The notes under the pieces: model-generated
The model's database searches: none
Seen by the model: only the letters and a program-made list of their open reading frames with translations
What the model was told of the DNA's origin: nothing
Position numbers and translations under genes: made by a program
Shown: piece after piece, positions 40,556 to 48,635 of the stretch
Numbering within the stretch: the stretch's first letter is position 1
Layout: the number at the start of each line of letters is the position of its first letter
NCBI RefSeq assembly: GCF_007678255.1
Contig: NZ_VEED01000001.1
Location: 496,001-560,000, forward strand
DNA from: Bacillus sp. X1(2014)
Lineage (GTDB): Bacteria; Bacillota; Bacilli; Bacillales_B; DSM-18226
Direction: 5' to 3'
DNA length: 64,000 nucleotides

Positions 40556-41239
40556 TTATGAATCCTTATCCATCCACTTATACCCCAGTCCCCATACGGT
40601 TGTCAAATATTCATCAACTGGAAACCCTGTTTTTCGTAATTTATCTCGTAAATTCCGAACATGGGAATCAATCGTCCGGTCCTCTGCCTGAGCAGCATAA
40701 CCCCAAATTGTTGTTAAAAGGTGTTCCCGTGTAAACACTTTATTCTGATTTTTAAGTAAAAGAGCTAATAAAGCAAATTCTTTTGGTGTCACAGGGATTT
40801 GCTGATTATTGAAAGAAACACTGAAAGAGTCTTCGTTCAATTCAAGCCCCTTAAACCCAATTATTCCTGTATAACCTGTTTTTCTTCTTAAAACGGCATC
40901 AATACGTGCAAGTAATTCTTCTTCATCAAAGGGTTTTGAAATATAGTCATCCGCCCCCATGTTTAGACCCTTTACAATATCATTTTTTTCACTTCGTGCA
41001 GTCAGCATGATGATTGGGATGTCCCAGTTTTTTCGAATTTCCTGGCATGCTTCCCAGCCATCCATTTCAGGCATCATTACATCTAACAAAATGATTTCCG
41101 CTTTCGTCTCTTCTTGCAAATAATGAATTGCCTGCCGAGCAGTTGTCATTTTTATGCAGTTATATCCCTTGGGAGTTAGATAAAGGGAAAGTAAATCTAA
41201 CATTCTTGGTTCATCGTCTACGAGAAGTATTTTTTTCAC
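40556..41239 (-). CDS. OmpR/PhoB-family response regulator (orphan)
   Basis: 227 residues: receiver domain at 1-115 with acidic pair D8-D9, phosphoacceptor D53 (IILLDVMMPEMDGW), Thr in IIMLTARSEK and Lys in YISKPFDEEE; then a winged-helix DNA-binding domain (about 130-225) with EDRTIDSHVRNLRDKLRK as recognition helix region. GTG start, GGAG nine bases upstream. No histidine kinase gene lies on either side: the Asp-box lipoprotein follows, and a divergent peptidase precedes. The partner kinase must be elsewhere or lost. Confidence 0.93.
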   Translation of the reverse strand: MKKILLVDDEPRMLDLLSLYLTPKGYNCIKMTTARQAIHYLQEETKAEIILLDVMMPEMDGWEACQEIRKNWDIPIIMLTARSEKNDIVKGLNMGADDYISKPFDEEELLARIDAVLRRKTGYTGIIGFKGLELNEDSFSVSFNNQQIPVTPKEFALLALLLKNQNKVFTREHLLTTIWGYAAQAEDRTIDSHVRNLRDKLRKTGFPVDEYLTTVWGLGYKWMDKDS

Positions 41240-41332
41240 GAACTTCCACTCCCTTAAATAGAAATCTAGAATTAAATTATACTATATACAAACTAATACA
41301 AATATGAAGATAATAGTAATTTCCACCGCTTC

Positions 41333-41370
41333 GTTCTATCCTTCGGAAAGCGTAGTGTATAGAACTTTTT
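41333..41370 (+). terminator. Possible leader hairpin before pepF
   Basis: GTTCTAT (41333-41339) and ATAGAAC (41359-41365), followed by TTTTTG. The stem is only seven bases with a long loop, so a terminator or attenuator role is uncertain. It lies 50 bases upstream of pepF. Confidence 0.3.
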
Positions 41371-41420
41371 GAAAAATATTTATATAATTAGGTTGTAAAT
41401 ACATAAAGGGGGTATATAGA

Positions 41421-43217
41421 ATGACAGTCACTCCATATTTGGATGTTTGGGATCTGGACATAATTTTTAAAGGCGGCAGTGAGTCCGCAGAATTTGCAAA
41501 CCACTTAATCCTCACTTCAGAATTAATAGAGCAATTCCAAACAAAAGTGAATAACTGGTCGCCACTCAATTCCACTGAGGACGCAAAACTCTTGAAAGAA
41601 TTACTTGAAGACTTTGAACATGCGGCTAAAAAGCTGCGTCAAGCAGGTGCCTTTGTTGGATGTTTACAGGCACAAAATACGGACGATAAAAAGGCTTATA
41701 ACCTGGACGCGAAAGTAACCAGCTTAAGTGCTGCCTTCCAAACAGCCCTTAGTAAGTTTGACAGTTCATTAACATCGATCACTGATGATGTTTGGACGAA
41801 GCTATTAACAGATGAACAATTAAATGTACTTTCTTACATATTAACGGAACGGCGTGAACGTGCAAAAGACAAACTCTCTAAAGAAGAGGAAGCATTAATT
41901 AGTGCCCTTGGTGTGGATGGTTATCATAGCTGGGGTCAGTTGTATGATTTAATCGTTGGAAAAATAAAAATCCCTTTTAACGAAAACGGAGAAGAGAAAC
42001 AGCTGTCAGTCGGTCAGGCTTTTAACAAATTTTCAAGCCCTGACAGGGGTATTCGCTCAGCAATTTTTGCAAATTGGGAGAAGGCTTGGGGTGAACAGGC
42101 TGACTTTCTAGCCAAAACCCTTAATCATCTTTCTGGCTTTCGCTTAAGCGTTTACCAGAAAAGAGGCTGGCAGGATATATTGAAAGAGCCTCTCAGTATT
42201 AACCGTATGGAAAAGGGAACGTTGGAAACCATGTGGGAGGTCATTTCGAATAATAAACAAAAACTCGTTAAGTATTTAGAGCGGAAAGCCTCGCTCTTAG
42301 GAATTGAAAAAATGAGTTGGTACGATTTAGATGCCCCATATGGAAAGAAGGCTTCAAAGGTTACTTATCAAGAAGGAGCTGAATTTATCGAACAGAACTT
42401 CGCGATTTTCGGTGAGAAAATGGCTTCTTTCTCTCGAAAAGCATTTGAGGAGCGATGGATTGAGGGGGAAGATCGTCCTGGGAAAGCACCTGGCGGCTTT
42501 TGTACTTTCTTTCCGGAAAGTAATCAGTCCCGCATTTTCATGACTTACTCTGGAACACCATCAAATGTTTCAACATTAGCTCATGAACTTGGTCATGGCT
42601 TCCACACATTTGCTATGAAGGGTGTCCATCATCTTAACCGGAATTATGCGATGAATGTTGCTGAAACGGCTTCAACCTTTGCTGAAATGATTGTTGCGGA
42701 TGCAGCAGTAAAAAATGCAAAGAATGAAGAGGAAAAGCTGGTTCTTCTTGATGATAAAATCCAAAGAACGGTTGCTTTATTGATGAATATTCATGCGCGC
42801 TTTTTGTTTGAAACCCGCTTTTATGAGGAAAGAAAACAAGGTCCTGTCGCGGTAGAACGTTTAAATGAGTTAATGCTTGAAGCTCAAAAAGAGGCCTATA
42901 ACGATGCATTAGAAGAGTATCATCCATTATTTTGGGCTTCGAAACTACACTTCTTTATTACTGGTGTTCCGTTCTATAATTTCCCGTATACATTTGGTTT
43001 TCTTTTCTCACTAGGCATTTATGCACAGGCGCTAGGGGAAGGCAAAGGTTATGAAGAAAAGTACATTGCCTTGTTGAGGGATACAGCGTCAATGTCAGTC
43101 GAAGACCTTGCAAAGAAACATTTACAAGTTGATTTAACCCAACCAGATTTCTGGGAGAAAGCCGTTCGAATTTGTCTTGATGATATTGATGAATTCTTAA
43201 TGTTGACAGATAAGTAA
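41421..43217 (+). CDS. M3 family oligoendopeptidase (PepF-type)
   Basis: Cytoplasmic zinc oligopeptidase, 598 residues. The gluzincin motif HELGH at 388-392 (STLAHELGHGFHTFAM) is followed by the third-ligand Glu in NVAETASTFAEMIV. The N-terminal PepF/M3 helical domain covers about residues 60-190. AAAGGGGG precedes the ATG by nine bases. It is alone on the plus strand, between an orphan response regulator and a microprotein cluster. It may be called pepF, but several M3 subfamilies exist in Bacillus. Confidence 0.92.
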   Translation: MTVTPYLDVWDLDIIFKGGSESAEFANHLILTSELIEQFQTKVNNWSPLNSTEDAKLLKELLEDFEHAAKKLRQAGAFVGCLQAQNTDDKKAYNLDAKVTSLSAAFQTALSKFDSSLTSITDDVWTKLLTDEQLNVLSYILTERRERAKDKLSKEEEALISALGVDGYHSWGQLYDLIVGKIKIPFNENGEEKQLSVGQAFNKFSSPDRGIRSAIFANWEKAWGEQADFLAKTLNHLSGFRLSVYQKRGWQDILKEPLSINRMEKGTLETMWEVISNNKQKLVKYLERKASLLGIEKMSWYDLDAPYGKKASKVTYQEGAEFIEQNFAIFGEKMASFSRKAFEERWIEGEDRPGKAPGGFCTFFPESNQSRIFMTYSGTPSNVSTLAHELGHGFHTFAMKGVHHLNRNYAMNVAETASTFAEMIVADAAVKNAKNEEEKLVLLDDKIQRTVALLMNIHARFLFETRFYEERKQGPVAVERLNELMLEAQKEAYNDALEEYHPLFWASKLHFFITGVPFYNFPYTFGFLFSLGIYAQALGEGKGYEEKYIALLRDTASMSVEDLAKKHLQVDLTQPDFWEKAVRICLDDIDEFLMLTDK

Positions 43218-43227
43218 GGAAAAATAA

Positions 43228-43256
43228 AAGCATCGACCGATTGGTGGTCGATGCTT
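43228..43256. terminator. Terminator after the M3 peptidase
   Basis: AAGCATCGACC and GGTCGATGCTT, a perfect 11-base inverted repeat with a seven-base loop. It serves the peptidase gene and the convergent microprotein genes. Confidence 0.85.
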
Positions 43257-43261
43257 ACTTT

Positions 43262-43339
43262 TTATTCTACACTAAGTTCAGCTGAAATTACGCAGCCGAT
43301 TGCCGCAGTAATGACGATAGCCATCACAACCATGAACAT
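43262..43339 (-). CDS. Putative 24-26 residue membrane microprotein
   Basis: ATG TTC ATG, then a hydrophobic helix (VVMAIVITAAIGCVISA) and the short acidic end ELSVE. GGGGTGGAG lies just upstream; spacing favours the second ATG at 43333. I do not recognise a family. Support is the ribosome binding site, the single clean membrane helix and the terminator right after the stop. It is the last of a row of minus-strand small genes. Confidence 0.45.
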   Translation of the reverse strand: MFMVVMAIVITAAIGCVISAELSVE

Positions 43340-43449
43340 ACTCTCCACCCCTTAGATAGATCCTGTTCTTTCTAATTTGAATTTATCATATTTTCACAGT
43401 ATCTATCGGAGGGATATTTGAACGTTTTGTTAACAAAAACTTTAAGCCA

Positions 43450-43536
43450 TTAGCAATTATATTTATCTATGATATCATTATGAACTTTTTTCTTTGATTT
43501 AAAGAATAGCGACAATAATAAGATATGCAGCGGCAT
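43450..43536 (-). CDS. Putative 28-residue microprotein
   Basis: Strong TAGGAGGTAACGAG before the ATG at 43536. Sequence MPLHILLLSLFFKSKKKVHN followed by DIIDKYNC: a short hydrophobic N-terminal segment and a basic middle. This layout resembles the YrzI-type small proteins next to it (hydrophobic start followed by charged tail), but there is no clear homology. Function unknown. Confidence 0.45.
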   Translation of the reverse strand: MPLHILLLSLFFKSKKKVHNDIIDKYNC

Positions 43537-43564
43537 CTCGTTACCTCCTAATTTTTATTCTCAG

Positions 43565-43627
43565 CTAGGTGGTATCCTTCATAATCCAGAAACTTGCACC
43601 CCGACCTTGTATTAATAAAAACCTCAT
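43565..43627 (-). CDS. Possible 20-residue peptide
   Basis: AAAGGTGG lies eight bases before an ATG that opens a 20-codon frame, MRFLLIQGRGASFWIMKDTT. The ribosome binding site is the only support. It may be noise between real small genes. Confidence 0.2.
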   Translation of the reverse strand: MRFLLIQGRGASFWIMKDTT

Positions 43628-43666
43628 ATATAAAACCACCTTTCTTTTTTTCAAATTTTCAACTAA

Positions 43667-43807
43667 TTACATGCTCCGGAAAATGGATGCTTGACGGTCT
43701 TTGTTTTGTTCATAAAGCTTCTCAACCATTTCTTGATGATTAGCTTCTTCTATGCTTACTTTTCTTTTCTTAATTGTGATTGAAAAGAAGATGATATTTA
43801 GAGTCAT
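43667..43807 (-). CDS. YrzI family small protein (copy 1)
   Basis: 46 residues: MTLNIIFFSITIKKRKVS is a short hydrophobic start with a basic patch, followed by a charged helix ending KDRQASIFRSM. It fits the Bacillus small-protein family named after YrzI, which is known for tandem copies. It is identical to copy 2 at 33 of 46 positions, with the segment QEMVEKLYEQNKD fully shared. AAGGAAGTG precedes the ATG. Function unknown. Confidence 0.8.
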   Translation of the reverse strand: MTLNIIFFSITIKKRKVSIEEANHQEMVEKLYEQNKDRQASIFRSM

Positions 43808-43852
43808 TTTTGTTCACTTCCTTGTTTCATTCTGTTATTTTAAGTATTTCCA

Positions 43853-43993
43853 TTACATATAGCGGTACATGGAAATTTGCTTATCCTTGTTTTGCTCATA
43901 AAGCTTTTCAACCATTTCCTGGTTGGCAGCCTCTTGAAGACTGATCTCACGTTTTTTAAATGTAATTGAGAAGAAGAAAATATTAAGTGTCAT
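43853..43993 (-). CDS. YrzI family small protein (copy 2)
   Basis: 46 residues, MTLNIFFFSITFKKREIS at the start and KDKQISMYRYM at the end. Preceded by an excellent AAAGGAGGTG seven bases before the ATG. It lies 45 bases upstream of copy 1 and in the same direction, so the two probably share a message. The conservation between copies is concentrated in the first 15 residues and in QEMVEKLYEQNKD, which suggests selection on the protein. Function unknown. Confidence 0.82.
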   Translation of the reverse strand: MTLNIFFFSITFKKREISLQEAANQEMVEKLYEQNKDKQISMYRYM

Positions 43994-44097
43994 GGAAAAC
44001 CACCTCCTTTAAATAATTTTTTGTAATCCAGTTCCAGTCTCAACAAATTTAAACTATGCTGTACATATCCAAAATGCTCTCAAAAAGGGCACAAAAA

Positions 44098-44124
44098 GGC
44101 CGCAGAAGATTATCCCCTGCGGCC
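44098..44124 (-). terminator. Second terminator of the 36-codon unit
   Basis: GGCCGCAG and CTGCGGCC with an 11-base loop, followed on the minus strand by TTTTTT. Very GC-rich stem, a strong terminator. Confidence 0.88.
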
Positions 44125-44146
44125 CGGTTATTTGTAGGCACAAAAA

Positions 44147-44175
44147 TACCGCAAGGGGTCACTCTCCCTGCGGCA
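44147..44175 (-). terminator. First terminator of the 36-codon unit
   Basis: TGCCGCA and TGCGGTA (one G-U pair) with a 15-base loop containing GGGAG/CCCCT that can extend the stem, followed by TTTTT. It lies 28 bases past the stop of the 36-codon gene. Confidence 0.7.
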
Positions 44176-44203
44176 TGGATATGTATGGTAACTTAACGTA
44201 ATA

Positions 44204-44314
44204 TTAAGCAATCCATTCCAGTCGGGTCGAATGTTTGATATTCAAATATACACTTGTAGATGCTGCAGTCATGCCAATTGTTGCTACTGTCTTGCCAGTT
44301 AAAGTTAACATCAT
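44204..44314 (-). CDS. Putative 36-residue microprotein with its own promoter
   Basis: AAAAGGAGG precedes ATG ATG; the product reads MMLTLTGKTVATIGMTAAST then SVYLNIKHSTRLEWIA, a weakly hydrophobic helix with a short mixed tail. No family recognised. A sigma-A promoter lies about 30 bases upstream and two terminators follow, so a transcript of roughly 170-250 bases is expected. It could be a small protein, a regulatory RNA or both. Confidence 0.55.
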   Translation of the reverse strand: MMLTLTGKTVATIGMTAASTSVYLNIKHSTRLEWIA

Positions 44315-44344
44315 TTTCTTCGACCTCCTTTTGGAATAATTTAC

Positions 44345-44385
44345 TTTATACGGTAATTATATCCACGTGTAAACACTTTGTAAAC
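44345..44385 (-). promoter_or_regulatory. Promoter of the 36-codon gene with repeated GTTTACA
   Basis: On the minus strand TTTACA (44368-44373) and TATAAA (44345-44350) are exactly 17 bases apart. A second GTTTACA lies about one helical turn upstream, giving the direct repeat GTTTACAAAGTGTTTACAC (about 44367-44385), which could be an operator. Confidence 0.6.
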
Positions 44386-44435
44386 CTTTTTAGTGAAAAT
44401 TTTTTAAATTAATTCAAAAGCCTAATTTTAAAAAA

Positions 44436-44472
44436 GGGTGTCAGGCATCCAATGGTTTGGTGCCTGACACCC
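44436..44472. terminator. Terminator after mccB, REP-like palindrome
   Basis: A perfect 12-base inverted repeat, GGGTGTCAGGCA and TGCCTGACACCC, with a 13-base loop and TTTTTT on the minus strand. Position eight bases past the mccB stop suits a terminator. Palindromes built on GGTGTCAGGCACC recur in some Bacillaceae genomes as I remember, so this may be a repeat-derived terminator. Confidence 0.8.
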
Positions 44473-44479
44473 AATGGTT

Positions 44480-46541
<2,062 letters not shown>

Positions 46542-46554
46542 GTTTTCACCTCTA

Positions 46555-47250
46555 CTATCGTAAAGCTGCCACCATTTTCATTACAAGAGTTGCAGAATTG
46601 GTCGCCGCTTTATCAATAAATTGATCAAACGAAAGTTCGGATTCTTTTCCAGCAATATCTGAAAGCGAGCGAATAATTACGAAAGGAACACCAAATCGAT
46701 GGGCCACTTGCGCAATGGCAGCCGCTTCCATTTCAACAGCTTGCAAGTCATTAAATTTGGAACGGACAAAATCAACTCGGACAGGGTCTTCCATAAATGA
46801 GTCACCAGTGACAATTAAGCCCTTAACGATTTGGAAATTATCAAGCTCTTGTGCGGCAGTTTCAGCGACTGTAATTAATTTTTCATCAGCCAAAAATGCA
46901 GCAGGTAACTGTGGTACTTGACCATATTCATATCCAAATGCCGTTACATCGACATCATGGTGTCGGACTTCTGTTGAAATAACCGCATCTCCAACATTAA
47001 GTGATGGGTTAAATCCACCTGCAGAACCTGTGTTAATGATATAATCAGGCTTATATTTTTCTAGCAGGATAGTTGTAGACATAGCTGCATTTACTTTTCC
47101 AATGCCAGAGCGAAGCAAGATGACATCTGCCCCATGCATTTGTCCAAAAGTAAACTCACATCCTGCGACGGTTTCTTGTGTTTGATTGTCGATATTGTCT
47201 CTAAGTAAGGTAACTTCTTCTTCCATTGCTCCGATGATTGCGATTTTCAT
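46555..47250 (-). CDS. mtnN: 5'-methylthioadenosine/S-adenosylhomocysteine nucleosidase
   Basis: Hydrolyses MTA and SAH to adenine plus the thio-sugar, feeding homocysteine (through LuxS) to the transsulfuration genes downstream. 231 residues: [15 protein letters not shown] start, [21 protein letters not shown], and [14 protein letters not shown] with the catalytic-site Glu and SDIAG Asp. In B. subtilis the methyltransferase gene yrrT lies before it; that gene is absent here. Confidence 0.95.
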   Translation of the reverse strand: MKIAIIGAMEEEVTLLRDNIDNQTQETVAGCEFTFGQMHGADVILLRSGIGKVNAAMSTTILLEKYKPDYIINTGSAGGFNPSLNVGDAVISTEVRHHDVDVTAFGYEYGQVPQLPAAFLADEKLITVAETAAQELDNFQIVKGLIVTGDSFMEDPVRVDFVRSKFNDLQAVEMEAAAIAQVAHRFGVPFVIIRSLSDIAGKESELSFDQFIDKAATNSATLVMKMVAALR

Positions 47251-47574
47251 ACTTGGACCTCTTTCTCATTTTTTTACGCCTCTAATAGCTCTTTTGCTTT
47301 GTTTAAAGGTCGTAACTTTTCTGCTTTTAATCTTCCTCGGATTCATTCATCGTATCCGCAAACACTATTCTACCGTTTTTGAAAAAAGCATGCTAATAAA
47401 ACAGCTAGTACTTCTCCTATTTTTCCCGCGATTAAATTTAGCACCAATCCTATAAGTATAATATGGGTTAGGGAAAAACCTGTTCCCAACTAATTATATT
47501 TATCAGGTTCTTCACAATTTCGTTGTGCGAATTCGTGGAAAAAGCTAAAATACAAACAATAGGAAGGTGATCAT
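47251..47574. other. Intergenic region before mtnN and yrzA
   Basis: About 320 bases without a convincing gene. On the minus strand CATATTATACTTATAGGATT (about 47446-47465) resembles the CymR box TAWWNNATNNNNATNGGAATT at most fixed positions, which would fit sulfur control of mtnN-mccA-mccB. The match is from memory and imperfect. Confidence 0.35.
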
Positions 47575-47778
47575 ATGAATTTTCAATTTGAACTTATTGA
47601 GGATAAAGTGGAATTTTTTGAGGCAGATAATTTAAAAACCTTACAAAAAAAGATAGAATCCCAAATTGACGAAAATCGTGCAATTTTACTTTCTGTCCAT
47701 TCCGTTTCCCACCAAATGCATGTTAGTGAAAATGGTCAAACATATTTTACTGCCGTTGTCCATTTTAAAAAGAAATAA
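47575..47778 (+). CDS. yrzA: YrzA family protein (DUF2536)
   Basis: 67-residue protein MNFQFELIEDKVEFFEADNL..., with an amphipathic, probably alpha/beta fold and no membrane segment. It closely resembles B. subtilis YrzA and sits in the same neighbourhood (between yrrS and the mtnN operon). GGAAGGTG precedes the ATG. Function unknown. Confidence 0.85.
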   Translation: MNFQFELIEDKVEFFEADNLKTLQKKIESQIDENRAILLSVHSVSHQMHVSENGQTYFTAVVHFKKK

Positions 47779-47779
47779 A

Positions 47780-47805
47780 AAAACCTCTCGGATTTGAGAG
47801 GTTTT
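47780..47805. terminator. Bidirectional terminator between yrzA and yrrS
   Basis: AAAACCTCTC and GAGAGGTTTT with a six-base loop, flanked by A- and T-runs. Confidence 0.88.
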
Positions 47806-47818
47806 TTACTATCTATTT

Positions 47819-48520
47819 TTAATGGTCATTCTCAGATAAATCTTCTACCTTGGTAGGTTTCCAACCTTGGCCATCCACCCACTGAAGGTAGACATTGTAC
47901 TTCTGCTTATTATCTTTTGAAGCGACTGTGCTAATCGAGCCATTAGTGGTAGATTTATCTCTTCCAAGCCAATATACTGTCATGTTGGCTTGGTCTAAGC
48001 CAGTAGCATAGGAAATGGCATTCAACATTTCTTGCCAGTCAGCGGAAGATTTATCATAATTAGCGATGTGCTCGCCTGTTTGAGTTGTACCAACAGGCTG
48101 CCATGATGAATCTTGAGTCTCCTTTACTCCATTCCCATCACCCTCTGTTACCACTTCCTGTGATTCATCTCCTTCCTCCGAAGCAGACGCATCTTCTGTA
48201 GCAGCAGATTCATCCGTTGTGGAAGTCTCTTCACTTAGTTGGTCTTCATCAGCCGCAGTATCAGTAACACTGTCGTCCTCTGTTGAGGTGACATCTCCTG
48301 CCTCTGTTTGCTCCGTATCCTTTTGTGCTGTTTCTTTTTGCTCTGTTGTAGTCTTTTCCTTTTTTGGTGAAGCATTATCATTACCTGTTGCAAAAATATT
48401 GTATGCGACAAAAATTATGAGTAAGAGCACGACGACGATTAAACTATTTAAGACGATATTTGTCTTTTTTCTTTTTGCACGATAACCTGAACGTGATTTA
48501 GAATTAATGTCATTAGTCAA
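47819..48520 (-). CDS. yrrS: YrrS family protein (DUF1510)
   Basis: 233 residues: a basic N-terminus (RSGYRAKRKKTN), one membrane helix near 27-46, a long Glu/Thr/Ser/Asp-rich low-complexity stretch (about 52-140), and a C-terminal DUF1510 domain (WQPVGTTQTGEHIANYDKSSADWQEMLNAISYATGL). TTG start after GGAGGG. It follows pbpI, as in B. subtilis, where the pair is under sigma-F/sigma-E-type sporulation control by some reports; a cell-wall or spore-envelope role is inference. Confidence 0.88.
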   Translation of the reverse strand: MTNDINSKSRSGYRAKRKKTNIVLNSLIVVVLLLIIFVAYNIFATGNDNASPKKEKTTTEQKETAQKDTEQTEAGDVTSTEDDSVTDTAADEDQLSEETSTTDESAATEDASASEEGDESQEVVTEGDGNGVKETQDSSWQPVGTTQTGEHIANYDKSSADWQEMLNAISYATGLDQANMTVYWLGRDKSTTNGSISTVASKDNKQKYNVYLQWVDGQGWKPTKVEDLSENDH

Positions 48521-48635
48521 TATTATTCCCTCCTAAATAAAAATACAGAAGCTCCTTTTCAAACTGGAGCCAGACATTTATAGACTCTCAATATTCTAAC
48601 ATGATTTTAAGAGAACTTGAAGGAAAAACCATTTC

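Noticed and set aside
43565..43627. 20-codon frame as a firm gene
   Set aside because: Listed only at low confidence: it has a ribosome binding site but no hydrophobic pattern, conservation or neighbour support.
44098..44175. CRISPR-like or phage attachment repeat from the two CCGCA-rich hairpins
   Set aside because: The two units differ in loop and spacing and both end in T-runs, so tandem terminators explain them.
47345..47425. Basic 26-codon frame on the minus strand before mtnN (MNPRKIKSRKVTTFKQ...)
   Set aside because: No ribosome binding site and not near the expected yrrT sequence; treated as chance.
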